The notes: generated by a model not told the origin, from the letters alone. Positions 42,268 to 52,723 are shown, numbered from the stretch's first letter. The stretch: DNA of 64,000 nucleotides from Herbaspirillum rubrisubalbicans (GCF_003719195.1 NZ_CP024996.1:1178001-1242000); one strand, 5' to 3'. Translations and numbers: made by a program.

Positions 42268-43260
42268 TTACTGATCTTTCGGGTAATGGGTGAATGTGAA
42301 GCTGGACGGTACCTTGCCATCCTTGTCGGCCGGGAAGGGCTGAGACTTCATGACGGCGGTACGCACGGCTTCGTCGAAGCCCGGCACGCCTGAAGGCTTG
42401 TTCACACGCACGCTGCGCACCGTCCCGTCCGGGAACAATTCGACAGTGTACTCCCCGGCGGGGTTTCCGCTGACGCCGGCATTGTCGAAGGTCGTGTTGC
42501 CCTTGATCTTGGCGCCGAGCCTGTTGGCATAGTCCGGGCTGCCCTTGGGGCCTTGCGACTTGGCCGCCGTGCCGGTGCCACCGGTGGCGCTGGTGGCCTG
42601 GCCCATCATGCGTTTCAAGTCTTCCTGGCGACGCTGTTCGGCGGCCTTGGCGTCAGCCGCGGCCTGTTGCTGCTTCTTCTTGTCAGCAGCCTGCTTCTCG
42701 GCGTCGGCCTTTTTCTTGGCCTCTTCTTCCTTCTGCTTCTCTTCCTTGAGCTTCTTCTGCTTGTCGGCCTCGAGCTTTTCCTTCTTCTCGCGCTCGGCCT
42801 GCTCCTTCTCGGCTTTTTCCTTCTCTGCCTTGAGCTTGTCAGCCTTGTCCTTCTCGGCCTTTGCCTTTTCAGCCTTTTCCTGCTCCAGCTTCTGCTGCTT
42901 TTCCTGTTCTTCCTTGCGCTTCTTTTCCTTCTCCTTTTGCAAGGCGATATCGGGTTTCTCGACCTTGGGTTCGTCGATCACCTTGGGAGGAATTGGCTTG
43001 GGTTCAGGTTGCGGCTGGGGTTGCGGTGGCGGCTCGACCACCACCGGCTGCGGCTCCGGTTGCGGCGGGGTGGGCAGGGGGGCGGCTTCCTTGTATTGCG
43101 GATCCCAGATCTCGGCTTCTACCGTGAGCGGGGTTTCGCTCTGCCAGCGGATCCCGATCCAGAAGAACAGGAACAAGGCCACGTGCATCACCAGCGCCAG
43201 CGTGATGGCACGCCAGCGGCCAGGGGCCTTGGGGATGGTGTAGTGTGCGTTATCGCTCAT
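42268..43260 (-). CDS. tolA: Tol-Pal system protein TolA
   Basis: A 330-residue protein: one N-terminal membrane helix (ALVMHVALFLFFWIGI), a Pro-rich stretch (residues 58-90), a long Lys/Glu/Ala helix (about 105-215) spanning the periplasm, and a C-terminal TonB/TolA-like domain (GNPAGEYTVELFPDGTVRSV). It transmits proton-motive force from TolQR to TolB-Pal. Confidence 0.95.
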   Translation of the reverse strand: MSDNAHYTIPKAPGRWRAITLALVMHVALFLFFWIGIRWQSETPLTVEAEIWDPQYKEAAPLPTPPQPEPQPVVVEPPPQPQPQPEPKPIPPKVIDEPKVEKPDIALQKEKEKKRKEEQEKQQKLEQEKAEKAKAEKDKADKLKAEKEKAEKEQAEREKKEKLEADKQKKLKEEKQKEEEAKKKADAEKQAADKKKQQQAAADAKAAEQRRQEDLKRMMGQATSATGGTGTAAKSQGPKGSPDYANRLGAKIKGNTTFDNAGVSGNPAGEYTVELFPDGTVRSVRVNKPSGVPGFDEAVRTAVMKSQPFPADKDGKVPSSFTFTHYPKDQ

Positions 43261-43277
43261 ATCGCTCAGGGCTGCGC

Positions 43278-43712
43278 TTACTTGGTGGCCAGGCCGACCC
43301 GCGCTATTCCCTGTTTCTTCGCTTCCGAGATGACTTGCACGACGTCGTCGTACTTGATGTCCTTGTCGGCCGAGATCATCACGGCCAGGTCCGGGTTGTC
43401 TTCATGCAGCTGGCGCAGGCGCTCGGCCAGGTCGGTCTTGCCGGTCACGGTCTCGGCCTTCTTGCCGCCGCTCTTGGGGCCGTTGATGCGGATGGTGGCC
43501 TGGGCGTTGGGCTTCAAGGCGATCTCGATATAGTCCGAGGGCGGCTGGGTCGACTTGCCGGCCGTGGGCAGGTTGATCACGCTGGGGTTGGTGATGGGCG
43601 TGGCCACCATGAAGATGATCAGCAGCACCAGCATCACGTCGATGTAGGGCACCACGTTGATCTCGGACTTGAACTTGCGGGGACGCCCCCCGCGCATTGA
43701 TGAGCCAGCCAT
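43278..43712 (-). CDS. tolR: Tol-Pal system protein TolR
   Basis: A 144-residue ExbD/TolR protein with a cytoplasmic N-terminus (KFKSEINVVPYIDVMLVLLI, membrane Asp in PYIDVML) and a periplasmic domain. The membrane Asp is the proton-conducting residue. It overlaps tolQ by one base. Confidence 0.96.
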   Translation of the reverse strand: MAGSSMRGGRPRKFKSEINVVPYIDVMLVLLIIFMVATPITNPSVINLPTAGKSTQPPSDYIEIALKPNAQATIRINGPKSGGKKAETVTGKTDLAERLRQLHEDNPDLAVMISADKDIKYDDVVQVISEAKKQGIARVGLATK

Positions 43713-44416
43713 TAGCGTGCCTGACGTTGCAAGATGTTGGAGAACTCTTCGATGAAGCTCTCGAAGCGGATCGCCAGACGGTCGATGTCATGCGAATAGC
43801 GGTTGTAGGCCACCACCGCAGGAATGGCGGCGAACAGGCCGATGGCGGTGGCGATGAGTGCCTCGGCAATGCCGGGGGCGACCGCGGCCAGGGTGGCTTG
43901 CTGCACGTTGGCCAGGCCACGGAAGGCGTTCATGATGCCCCAGACGGTGCCGAACAGGCCCACATATGGCGACACCGAACCCACCGAGGCCAGGAAGGCC
44001 AGGTGCGATTCCAGTGCATCCATCTCGCGTTGGTAGGCCGCGCGCATGGCGCGACGGGCGCCGTCCAGCAGCAGGCCGGGATCGACGGCGCCGCCACGGG
44101 CGGCTACCGAAGCCTTGGCCTTGGTGAATTCACCCATGCCGGCCTGGAAGATGCGCTCCAGGGCGCCACCTTCGCCACCAGCCTTGCGGCGGTTGGACAG
44201 CGCATCCTGGTACAGCGCCGACAGATTGCCGCCGGACCAGAAGACGCGTTCGAATTCCTCGGTCTGCACCCGCGCCGAGCGGATGGTGAACATCTTGCGG
44301 AAGATGTAGGTCCAGCTGGTGACCGATGCCGACAACAGCAGCAACATCACCAGTTGCACCAGGACGGACGCGTTTGCGATCAGTGAAATGAAGGACAGGT
44401 CTTGTGTGACGTTCAT
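43712..44416 (-). CDS. tolQ: Tol-Pal system protein TolQ
   Basis: A 234-residue MotA/TolQ/ExbB proton-channel protein with three membrane helices; the conserved part reads [20 protein letters not shown] and later [21 protein letters not shown]. It forms the motor with TolR. First of the tight tolQRAB-pal-cpoB unit. Confidence 0.96.
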   Translation of the reverse strand: MNVTQDLSFISLIANASVLVQLVMLLLLSASVTSWTYIFRKMFTIRSARVQTEEFERVFWSGGNLSALYQDALSNRRKAGGEGGALERIFQAGMGEFTKAKASVAARGGAVDPGLLLDGARRAMRAAYQREMDALESHLAFLASVGSVSPYVGLFGTVWGIMNAFRGLANVQQATLAAVAPGIAEALIATAIGLFAAIPAVVAYNRYSHDIDRLAIRFESFIEEFSNILQRQAR

Positions 44417-44633
44417 GGGAAAGTGTGGCGGCTTGGAGGCGGCGTTTGGATGGTAAGTCGAGCGTTAAAAATCTTTTGTTTTGTTCAGTTGGCGTACAGA
44501 CAATATGAAACAAAAGACGGCAAATACAGACAGAAGTTTTCCCTGCGGCAGATTGTCCCAGCAGCTGGGAGCGGCCGGCGGGCAGACGCTGTTCCCAGTG
44601 CCATAAAGGCGCGGATGAGCTTTTCCGTTGACA

Positions 44634-45086
44634 TCATGTTGGCTTCTTGATGCAAGTCAGCACTTCGTCAGGAATTGGACGCGGCCGGAAAGTGGCCTGG
44701 TCCACACAGACGACCGTGATGCTGCCCCGCGCCAGCAGTCTGGGTTCCCCGTCGCAGGCGGTCCCGCCATCCCCCGACGGCAGGCGCCAGGCCTCCTGGA
44801 TGAATTGCATGGAGGCATTTCGAAATTTTTCGACCACGACGGTCAGGCGGAGTTCATCGTCCAGGCGGGCGGGGGCGAGATAGTCGACGCTGGTGTTCTT
44901 GACGACGAAGATGGCGCCGGTGGTCTCGGCCAGGTGTTGTTGCTGGAAACCGAAGGAGCGCAGCCATTCCGTGCGGGCGCGCTCAAAGAACTTCAGGTAG
45001 TTGGCGTAGAACACTACGCCTCCGGTGTCGGTATCTTCGTAATAGACCCGGATGTTCCAGTCGAATGGACTACTGGCGGCACTCAT
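44634..45086 (-). CDS. ybgC: Tol-Pal-associated acyl-CoA thioesterase YbgC
   Basis: A 150-residue hotdog-fold thioesterase with the motif RVYYEDTDTGGVVFYANYLKFFERARTEW, containing the catalytic Asp. YbgC acts on acyl-CoA or acyl-ACP and is nearly always encoded ahead of tolQ. The 217-base gap to tolQ holds nothing convincing, so tolQ may have its own promoter there. Confidence 0.93.
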   Translation of the reverse strand: MSAASSPFDWNIRVYYEDTDTGGVVFYANYLKFFERARTEWLRSFGFQQQHLAETTGAIFVVKNTSVDYLAPARLDDELRLTVVVEKFRNASMQFIQEAWRLPSGDGGTACDGEPRLLARGSITVVCVDQATFRPRPIPDEVLTCIKKPT

Positions 45087-45271
45087 ATGCTTCTTGTTAT
45101 TGGGAAATCTGCTGTGGCAGCGGCAAAAGAATCACGGAAACGAAGCAATCAAGGGTTTGCCGGTGAGCAAGCGGACTGGTTGGATACCGGCCGCTGCCCC
45201 GGGAACGGGTGAAAATGGCGTTCCTGCGGCGCCAGGGCGCCTTTGGCAAAAACGCCATTCTACCCCATCCC

Positions 45272-46024
45272 TTATTGTTTGCGCTTGATGTTGAAAGGGC
45301 TGAAGCCCTGGCAGGTCGGCATGAGCTCCATGTAATTGATGTTCACATGGGCCGGCATGGTAGCCACCCAGAAGGCCGCTTCAGCAATATCTTCGGCCGT
45401 CAGCGGGGTGGTTCCTTCATATACCTTGGCAGCCGCCCCATCATCGCCCTTGAAGCGCACGTTGGAGAATTCGGTGCCGCCGCACAGGCCAGGGGCCAGG
45501 TTGGTGGCGCGCACGCCGGTACCCACCAGGTCGGCACGCAGGTTCAGGGTGAACTGGTCGACGAAGGCCTTGGTGGCGCCATAGACGTTGCCGCCCGGAT
45601 AGGGGTAGGCACCGGCCACCGAACCCAGGTTGATGATGGTGCCGCGGCCGCGCTTGACCATCTCCGGCAGCAGGGCGTGGGTGATGGTGACCAAGCCCTT
45701 GACGTTGGTGTCGATCATGGTTTCCCAGTCCGACAGTGCCACTTCGTGGGCCGGGCCCAGGCCCAGTGCCAGGCCGGCGTTGTTGATGAGCACATCGACT
45801 TCTTTCCACTGGCCCGACAGGCTCGCCAGGCCGGCGTTGATGGAGTCCTTGCTGGTCACGTCCAGCACCAGCGGCAGCACCTTGTCGGCGCCCAGTTCCT
45901 TGACCAGGTCATCCAGGCGCTCCTTGCGGCGACCGGCGGCGATCACCTGGTGACCGTTGCCGGCGAATTTGCGCGCCATGGCGGCGCCGAAGCCTGCGGT
46001 AGCTCCCGTAATCAACACGACCAT
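45272..46024 (-). CDS. NADP-dependent short-chain dehydrogenase, YdfG-like
   Basis: A 250-residue SDR: nucleotide motif TGATAGFG near residue 7, NNAG near 84, active-site Ser in LGSVAGAYPYPG and YxxxK in VYGATKAFV. It is close to YdfG, which oxidises 3-hydroxy acids such as L-allo-threonine and serine and reduces malonic semialdehyde. ATG 46024 has AGGAG upstream and opens the Rossmann fold; a longer frame is unlikely. Divergent from glyA. Confidence 0.85.
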   Translation of the reverse strand: MVVLITGATAGFGAAMARKFAGNGHQVIAAGRRKERLDDLVKELGADKVLPLVLDVTSKDSINAGLASLSGQWKEVDVLINNAGLALGLGPAHEVALSDWETMIDTNVKGLVTITHALLPEMVKRGRGTIINLGSVAGAYPYPGGNVYGATKAFVDQFTLNLRADLVGTGVRATNLAPGLCGGTEFSNVRFKGDDGAAAKVYEGTTPLTAEDIAEAAFWVATMPAHVNINYMELMPTCQGFSPFNIKRKQ

Positions 46025-46206
46025 CTCTTGATTCTCCTGTTGTGTGGCGTAAGAACCGGCGCGCTGCGGCAAGCTTGAACAAAGCTGCACATGGCAGTCC
46101 CGGCAGAAAACGGAATTGTAGCCGAAAGCCGCTTTTTACGAGGGCGGGCTCGCTTTTTCCTTCATGGGGGCACTATGGCGGGTCTGTTGCGAAGCCACCA
46201 TGGTTC

Positions 46207-46235
46207 TTGCCCAAATCGCCCCGTTTCACTACAAT
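46207..46235 (+). promoter_or_regulatory. Promoter of glyA
   Basis: TTGCCC (46207-46212), 17 bases, TACAAT (46230-46235). The start near 46242 is just ahead of the riboswitch. Confidence 0.6.
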
Positions 46236-46247
46236 GCGCTCACCATT

Positions 46248-46371
46248 TCGTCTCACGTGACTGGCGAAACGCCGCGTAAAACCGGCCAAGATGGGGATCC
46301 ATCGGGAAGCGTGAGATTTCAACAGCCGTGCGCCTGGGCAGCCGAATGGACAGTACGACTGAGGCTGCCCG
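46248..46371 (+). promoter_or_regulatory. ZTP (pfl) riboswitch controlling glyA
   Basis: The pfl consensus is present: outer stem TCTCACG (46251-46257) with CGTGAGA (46310-46316), the conserved CGTGACTGGCG, a CATCGGGAAGCG segment, and the 3' domain GCCG-TG-CGCCTGGGCA (46325-46340). An expression hairpin GGGCAGCC (46336-46343) with GGCTGCCC (46363-46370) competes for the conserved GGGC. ZTP binding signals low 10-formyl-THF and turns on folate one-carbon genes; glyA is a classical target. Confidence 0.9.
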
Positions 46372-46484
46372 CAATCCCATTCTATTCTGGCCCTCATTCG
46401 ATTTCGGAAGTCGAGCTACCGGCATGTCCGCATCCTGCCGGTGACGCGATCTTCGGCCGCAGCTCATCAATTTGGAGAAACACC

Positions 46485-47729
<1,245 letters not shown>

Positions 47730-47792
47730 TTAGAGAAGTCGCTACCGGCCTTGCATGGGCCGGTATGAATTTTCTTGTCGGATGTTGTACCT

Positions 47793-47826
47793 GACGGCGC
47801 CCGTCCTTGCGGGCGCCGTCTTTATC
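47793..47826 (+). terminator. Terminator of glyA
   Basis: A perfect 11-bp GC-rich stem (GACGGCGCCCG with CGGGCGCCGTC) followed by TTTAT. Confidence 0.85.
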
Positions 47827-47958
47827 TGCACTACGATACGATAGTGCTTGTTGCATCAGGATGCGACACTGCGCCTTTTAGTGTTGTAGCAATGTCTTGC
47901 ATGATCGAAGTTCAGGGGGACTACCCTCATTGTCTAGCCCAACCCAATTACTGCCGCC

Positions 47959-48438
47959 ATGAAGTGCCCATTCTGCAATCACGAAGACACCCCGGTGCTG
48001 GACACGCGTCTGTCCGAAGACGGTCATTCCATCCGCCGTCGCCGCCGCTGCGGCAATTGCGACAAGCGCTTCACCACCTATGAGCGCATCGAACTGACCA
48101 TGCCGGTGATCGTCAAGAAGAATGGCAGTCGTACCGAGTTCGATCCGGCCAAGCTGCGTGGCAGTCTGATGCTGGCCTTGCGCAAGCGCCCGGTGTCGGC
48201 CGAGGCGGTCGATGTCGCTGTCCAGAGCATCCAGGACAAGCTGCTGCAAAGTGGTGAACGTGAAGTGATGTCAGGGCATGTCGGTGAACTGGTCATGCAT
48301 GAGTTGAAGCGTCTGGACAAGATCGCCTACATCCGTTTTGCCTCGGTCTACAAGAGCTTCGAGGATGTGACTGAATTCCAGGATGCCATTGATGAGGTAG
48401 GGCCGGAGCGCAAGGGCGCCAAGAAGCAGGAGCGCTGA
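47959..48438 (+). CDS. nrdR: Ribonucleotide reductase regulator NrdR
   Basis: A 159-residue repressor with an N-terminal zinc ribbon (C3, C6, C31, C34: [18 protein letters not shown]) and an ATP-cone domain ([21 protein letters not shown]). It senses ATP/dATP and represses nrd operons. glyA-nrdR adjacency is common in proteobacteria. A little beyond usual length because of a basic C-terminal tail. Confidence 0.96.
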   Translation: MKCPFCNHEDTPVLDTRLSEDGHSIRRRRRCGNCDKRFTTYERIELTMPVIVKKNGSRTEFDPAKLRGSLMLALRKRPVSAEAVDVAVQSIQDKLLQSGEREVMSGHVGELVMHELKRLDKIAYIRFASVYKSFEDVTEFQDAIDEVGPERKGAKKQER

Positions 48439-48496
48439 CGGGAGAACAGGGCAGAGCGTGAAGAGAGCGTCTGCCCGTAGCGGTGGAAAGCATAAA

Positions 48497-48522
48497 AAAA
48501 CGGCTGCAGATGCAGCCGTTTT
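48497..48522. terminator. Shared bidirectional terminator of nrdR and 6S RNA
   Basis: AAAACGGCTGCA-GA-TGCAGCCGTTTT, with a run of seven A on the left (a T-run for the minus strand). Confidence 0.8.
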
Positions 48523-48533
48523 CCTTGAATCAA

Positions 48534-48704
48534 GTCCCGCCTGTGCCGCTGTGCCGGCATCCTGAACCTGACGGTTCAAGTTGGTTGCAGTAGTTCAATT
48601 TCGGGTTCATCGGACTAGCGACGCTCACGCCCATCGAACGATCCCACAACCTATGCTCGTAAATGGTTCAAGGAATATATGGCAATCGCGAACACGGCAG
48701 GAGT
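48534..48704 (-). ncRNA. ssrS: 6S RNA
   Basis: About 171 bases on the minus strand downstream of zapA, the usual place. Closing stem TCCTGCC-GTG with CAC-A-GGCGGGA; 5' strand has GTGTTCGC as in E. coli 6S (ATGTTCGC); 3' strand has the hairpin CTTGAACC-GTC-AGGTTCAGG matching the E. coli CCTTGAACC/GGTTCAAGG hairpin and then a GGCAC-AGG end. 6S RNA binds sigma-70 RNA polymerase in stationary phase. Ends are estimated. Confidence 0.82.
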
Positions 48705-48708
48705 ACGA

Positions 48709-48737
48709 AGTCTAACCCATTCATCGTTGTCCTCCAA
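48709..48737 (-). promoter_or_regulatory. Promoter of 6S RNA
   Basis: On the minus strand TTGGAG (48732-48737), 17 bases, TAGACT (48709-48714), about 4-5 bases before the predicted 5' end. Confidence 0.5.
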
Positions 48738-48825
48738 GAGCTGTGTCAAAAATAAGTCCACGATTTTGTAACCGGATTTTCTCTTTGCCATATTGATGTG
48801 TTGCACCTCACCAATCACGCAAGCG

Positions 48826-48858
48826 GAGAAAAAAATGGCTGCCAACGGCAGCCATTTT
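48826..48858 (-). terminator. Terminator of zapB-zapA
   Basis: AAAATGGCTGCC pairs with GGCAGCCATTTT (loop of 3), with a T-run on the minus strand. Confidence 0.85.
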
Positions 48859-48899
48859 GTTGCGGGTGACACATCCTGCGCCCATCAGCGCGCAGGGCG

Positions 48900-49217
48900 T
48901 CAGAACAGTTTTTCCTGTGGTGCCAATGCCTGGTCCACCACCTCAGTGATGGCGGCAATCTGCTGCTGCCACTGGGCAATGGTCATGCCGGCGAAGGGGC
49001 CTTCGGAGCGTTGCATACTCAGCAATTCAGCGGCGATGCCCAGGCCGGCCATCACGGCGATGCGGTCGGTACCCTTGATGCGGCCGGCATCGCGGATGGC
49101 GCGCATCTTCTGATCGAGATAGGCCACCGCGTGATGCAGGGCGGCCTGTTCGCCTTCCTGGCAGGCCAGGGTGTAGGACTGGCCCATGATCATGGCCTGG
49201 ATCTGGATGGTGCTCAT
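48900..49217 (-). CDS. zapA: Cell division protein ZapA
   Basis: A 105-residue protein matching ZapA: IQAMIMGQSYTLACQEGEQA, HHAVAYLDQKMRAIRDAGRI, TDRIAVMAGLGIAAELL, then a C-terminal coiled coil. ZapA crosslinks FtsZ filaments. It overlaps the ZapB-like gene by 4 bases and is followed by a terminator and 6S RNA. Confidence 0.93.
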   Translation of the reverse strand: MSTIQIQAMIMGQSYTLACQEGEQAALHHAVAYLDQKMRAIRDAGRIKGTDRIAVMAGLGIAAELLSMQRSEGPFAGMTIAQWQQQIAAITEVVDQALAPQEKLF

Positions 49218-49447
49218 GCCGCCTCCTCATCGGCCGCAGCCGCTTCTTCTGCCTCGGCCACCGGCAGTTGCGCCAGCACCGCGGCAACCCGCTGGTAGGC
49301 CTCATCGACACGGGTATTCAGGGTGGTGTTGTCTTCGGAGAGCAGTTTGACTTTCCGGCGCAGCTCGGCATTTTCTTCGCGCAGGCTTTGCGCCAGCTTG
49401 GCGAGCTGAGTGACTTTTTCAGCCAGTTGCAGGAATTCGGAACTCAT
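49214..49447 (-). CDS. ZapB-like coiled-coil protein
   Basis: A 77-residue heptad-repeat protein (LQLAEKVTQLAKLAQSLREEN, LRRKVKLLSEDNTTLNTRVDE) with an acidic Ala/Glu tail, of the TIGR02449/ZapB-like type found directly upstream of zapA in many beta- and gammaproteobacteria. It probably joins ZapA at the Z ring. Confidence 0.82.
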   Translation of the reverse strand: MSSEFLQLAEKVTQLAKLAQSLREENAELRRKVKLLSEDNTTLNTRVDEAYQRVAAVLAQLPVAEAEEAAAADEEAA

Positions 49448-49532
49448 GGATTATTTGTTCGCAGGGATGGGATCGCGTTGAGCAGCGCCAGCGCGTCAGA
49501 AGTGTTCAGGGTTACGGTACATCAATCGTTCA

Positions 49533-49561
49533 ATTATAAGCGCTTTGCGATGCACCCTGAA
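49533..49561 (-). promoter_or_regulatory. Promoter of zapB-zapA
   Basis: On the minus strand TTCAGG (49556-49561), 17 bases, TATAAT (49533-49538). Confidence 0.55.
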
Positions 49562-49586
49562 CAAGAACGGCCGCACCAGGCGGCCG
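49561..49586 (-). terminator. Terminator after the DTW gene
   Basis: CGGCCGC (49568-49574) faces GCGGCCG (49580-49586); on the minus strand a T-rich TTCTTGTTC follows. Confidence 0.6.
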
Positions 49587-49637
49587 AATCGGTTTGGTCT
49601 CCCATGGCAGGGATTGGTTCCCTGCCGGTGTTGATCT

Positions 49638-50324
49638 CTATTCGCTGCGCCGCGCGGCCTGGGCGTGCATCCGCATGTAGCCCTGTTGCAGCACGAAGTT
49701 GTCGAAGGCGGTCAGCAGCGGGTGGTATTTCTCGCTGTTGCGTTCCAGTTGCATCAGCGCGTAGCCGGTGGCTTCCAGCGTGGCCAGTTGTTCCGGCTTG
49801 TGCGACTTGCGGATGGTGTAGCGCGAGGTCGGGGTGTCGATGAGCATCATGCGCGGCAGGGTTTGCAGCAGCGGATTTTCGAACAGCATCTTGCGGCTCT
49901 TGCGCCAGGTGCCGTCCAGCACCACCAGGCGGATGCGCTTGAGCGGTTCCTGCTCCTCCACCCGCATGGTGCGCGCATCGAAGTAGGTAGTCTCGGCGGT
50001 GCTGGCGTCGTCGGTGTAGAGCAACACCGGATGCACGGTTTCGCTATCGGGCACGTTGCGCAGGCGCGAGGGGGCGTGCAGCAGGGTATGCAATTGTTCC
50101 GGCTCGAACACCGAGCCCACTACCAGTTTGCTGTAGGGCAGGCTCAGGTGCAGCAGTCGCACGCTGTTCTTGGCATTGCTCACTTCCAGGGGATGCTGCA
50201 GGATCAGCACATCGATCGCATGGTCGATGGGCGAGGTCCAGTGGCAGATGCAAGCCGTCAGAGCACGCTGGCAAATCGGGCAGAGCAGCCTGCGGGACGT
50301 TTGTTGATCGTGGTTGGAAACCAA
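49638..50324 (-). CDS. DTW-family tRNA-uridine aminocarboxypropyltransferase
   Basis: A 228-residue DTW-domain protein. N-terminal Cys cluster CPICQRALTACICHW, the family motif DGTWRKSRKM near residue 138 and RYTIRKSHKPEQLATLEA. Members (TapT in E. coli) transfer the 3-amino-3-carboxypropyl group of SAM to tRNA uridine 47 (acp3U). The C-terminal half looks complete. Confidence 0.87.
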   Translation of the reverse strand: MVSNHDQQTSRRLLCPICQRALTACICHWTSPIDHAIDVLILQHPLEVSNAKNSVRLLHLSLPYSKLVVGSVFEPEQLHTLLHAPSRLRNVPDSETVHPVLLYTDDASTAETTYFDARTMRVEEQEPLKRIRLVVLDGTWRKSRKMLFENPLLQTLPRMMLIDTPTSRYTIRKSHKPEQLATLEATGYALMQLERNSEKYHPLLTAFDNFVLQQGYMRMHAQAARRSE

Positions 50325-50626
50325 AATGTTCAGCCTTTTCTAGTTCTCTATTACGCCATGGTCATCAGGCAAATCGATGGGGTGCTACCGCATAAGCCCG
50401 GTGACCGTTATCGATGGTCGAACCCATTCCTCGTGGGCTGTAGATTGGACTCAGTGCTGTATTGCGTCAATCGACATTAAGCGAAGATTTTCTCGATTTT
50501 TGCGGATTTTTGATTGGCATTTTGCTCATTGGGGTTTGCAGCCCTTGCCCTTCCTTGTCGCATGGGAGATGCTGGAAAGCTTTGCCAGTGCCGTTTCCGT
50601 GGGCTATCCCGCCCCAGCGCCTGGCC
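50325..50626. other. Gap between DTW gene and recG
   Basis: 302 bases of lower GC. A 40-codon frame (ATG 50358, MVIRQIDGVLPHKPGD...) resembles nothing I know. No RNA or repeat seen. Confidence 0.4.
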
Positions 50627-52723
50627 TCATACCTTCAGGAAATCTTCCCGTCCGCCCAGCCAGCGGGCCAGGTGGCGGTCCACGATGTCGGGGGCATGTT
50701 GCAGCAAGGCCTGGGCGGTATCGCGGGCCTTTTCCACCAGCCACTGGTCGGTGGCCAGGTCGGCAAAGCGCAGCATGGCTTCGCCCGATTGCCTGGCCCC
50801 CAGGAATTCACCGGGGCCGCGGATATCCAGGTCGCGCCGGGCGATCTCGAAGCCATCGGTGGTTTCGCGCATGGTCGCCAGGCGCTGCTTGGCGGTGCCG
50901 CCCAGCGGTCCCTGATACAGCAGCAGGCAGACGCTGGCCGCCGATCCCCGTCCCACGCGGCCGCGCAGCTGGTGCAATTGCGACAAGCCGAAGCGCTCGG
51001 CATGTTCGATCACCATCAGCGAGGCATTGGGCACGTCCACCCCCACCTCGATGACCGTGGTGGCCACCAGCAGGTGGATTGCGCCACGGCTGAAACCTTC
51101 CATGACCACCTGTTTTTCCACCGGCTTCATGCGGCCATGCACCAAGCCGATCTTCAAGTCCGGCAGCGCCGCCGACAGCGCCGCATGGGTATCGGTGGCA
51201 GTCTGCAGTTGCAGGGCCTCGGATTCCTCGATCAGCGGGCAGACCCAGTAGATCTGCTTGCCTTCCAGCGCCGCTGCGTGCACCCGTTGGATGACTTCAT
51301 CGCGCCGGTTCTGGTCGATTACGCGGGTGACGATGGGCGAGCGCCCCGGTGGCAATTCATCGATGACCGACACTTCCAGGTCGGCGTAGTAGGTCATGGC
51401 CAGGGTGCGCGGAATGGGCGTGGCCGACATCATCAACTGGTGCGGCACCGCCGCTGCATTCGGGTCGGCAGCGTTGAAGCTCTTGTTGCGCAAGGCCAGA
51501 CGCTGCCCCACGCCGAATCGATGCTGCTCGTCCACGATCACCAGGCCCAGGTTCTCGAACTGCACCGTGTCCTGGATCAGCGCATGGGTACCGATGACCA
51601 GCCGCGCCGCGCCCGATTCGATATGCGCCAGCGCCTCGGTCTTTTCCTTTTTCTTCTGGCTGCCCGACAGCCACGCCACGCCGATATCGAGCGGCTCCAT
51701 CCAGGCCGCGATCTTGCGGAAATGCTGTTCGGCCAGGATTTCGGTGGGCGCCATCAGCACCGCCTGGCAACCACTGTCGATGGCCTGGGCGGCGGCCAGC
51801 GCGGCCACCACCGTCTTGCCGCTGCCGACGTCGCCCTGCAACAGGCGTTGCATGGGGAAGGACTGGCGCAGGTCGGCACGGATTTCTTCCAATACGCGCT
51901 GCTGGGCGCCGGTCAATTGGAAGGGCAGTATCTTGGTCAATTCTTCGGTGATACGCCCGCTCACCGGCAGGGCGCGCGCGGTCTTGGCGCGGCGCGCGGC
52001 CTGGGCGCGCTTGAGCGAGAGCTGCTGGGCCAGCAGTTCGTCGAACTTCATGCGGATCCAGGCCGGGTGTGATTTCTCGATCAGCGCATGTTCGTCCACC
52101 TCCGGTGGCGGGTTGTGCAGCAGCCGCACCGAGGGTTCGAAGGCGGCCAGATTGAGGGTCTCCAGCATCGAGGGTGGCAGCGTATCGCTCCAGTCCAGCC
52201 GGCTCATGGCATTGGCGATGGCCTTGCGCAGGTAGGCTTGCGACAGCCCTTCGCCGGCTGGATAGACGGGCGTGAGCACGTCCGGCAGGGGCGCCCCTTC
52301 ATTGACCACCTTGTAGGAAGGATGGACCATCTCGGCACCGAAGAAACCGTGGCGCAATTCGCCGCGTACCCGCACCCGGGTCCCCTCGGCCAGTTGCTTG
52401 GTCTGGCTGCCATAGAAATTGAGGAAGCGCAGGGTCAACTGGCCGCTGTCGTCACCGATGGTCACGATCAATTGCCGGCGCGGGCGGAACTGCACTTCAC
52501 AGGCGCTGACCACGCCTTCCACCTGCACCGTCTGCAAGCCCCGCAGGGAAGCCTGGGCGATGCTCATGAGCGTGGTTTCATCCTCATAGCGCAGCGGCAG
52601 GTGCAGCACCAGGTCCATGTCATTGTGCAAGCCCAGCTTGGCCAGCTTGTTCTCGGGCTTGGCGGCGGGCGCGGATTTTTTCTTCGACGCCTCTTGGCGG
52701 GGTTTCTTCGCGGTAGCGGACAT
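50627..52723 (-). CDS. recG: ATP-dependent DNA helicase RecG
   Basis: A 698-residue helicase remodelling stalled forks and branched DNA. N-terminal wedge/OB domain (LPLRYEDETTLMSI, FRPRRQLIVTIGDDSGQ), then SF2 motifs: QGDVGSGKT (I), APTEILAEQHF, DEQHRFGVGQR (II), MSATPIPRT (III), and the C-terminal GRMKPVEKQ and RGRVGRG (VI). A basic Lys/Ala arm of about 25 residues precedes the wedge. A LexA-type box lies about 100 bases upstream. Confidence 0.96.
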   Translation of the reverse strand: MSATAKKPRQEASKKKSAPAAKPENKLAKLGLHNDMDLVLHLPLRYEDETTLMSIAQASLRGLQTVQVEGVVSACEVQFRPRRQLIVTIGDDSGQLTLRFLNFYGSQTKQLAEGTRVRVRGELRHGFFGAEMVHPSYKVVNEGAPLPDVLTPVYPAGEGLSQAYLRKAIANAMSRLDWSDTLPPSMLETLNLAAFEPSVRLLHNPPPEVDEHALIEKSHPAWIRMKFDELLAQQLSLKRAQAARRAKTARALPVSGRITEELTKILPFQLTGAQQRVLEEIRADLRQSFPMQRLLQGDVGSGKTVVAALAAAQAIDSGCQAVLMAPTEILAEQHFRKIAAWMEPLDIGVAWLSGSQKKKEKTEALAHIESGAARLVIGTHALIQDTVQFENLGLVIVDEQHRFGVGQRLALRNKSFNAADPNAAAVPHQLMMSATPIPRTLAMTYYADLEVSVIDELPPGRSPIVTRVIDQNRRDEVIQRVHAAALEGKQIYWVCPLIEESEALQLQTATDTHAALSAALPDLKIGLVHGRMKPVEKQVVMEGFSRGAIHLLVATTVIEVGVDVPNASLMVIEHAERFGLSQLHQLRGRVGRGSAASVCLLLYQGPLGGTAKQRLATMRETTDGFEIARRDLDIRGPGEFLGARQSGEAMLRFADLATDQWLVEKARDTAQALLQHAPDIVDRHLARWLGGREDFLKV

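Noticed and set aside
44485..44637. 50-codon minus-strand frame overlapping the ybgC stop by ATGA, before tolQ
   Set aside because: The overlap suggests coupling, but the peptide is not recognisable and no gene is known between ybgC and tolQ.
48651..48872. 73-codon minus-strand frame with a signal-like start
   Set aside because: It overlaps the 6S RNA gene, its promoter and the zapA terminator; no family match.
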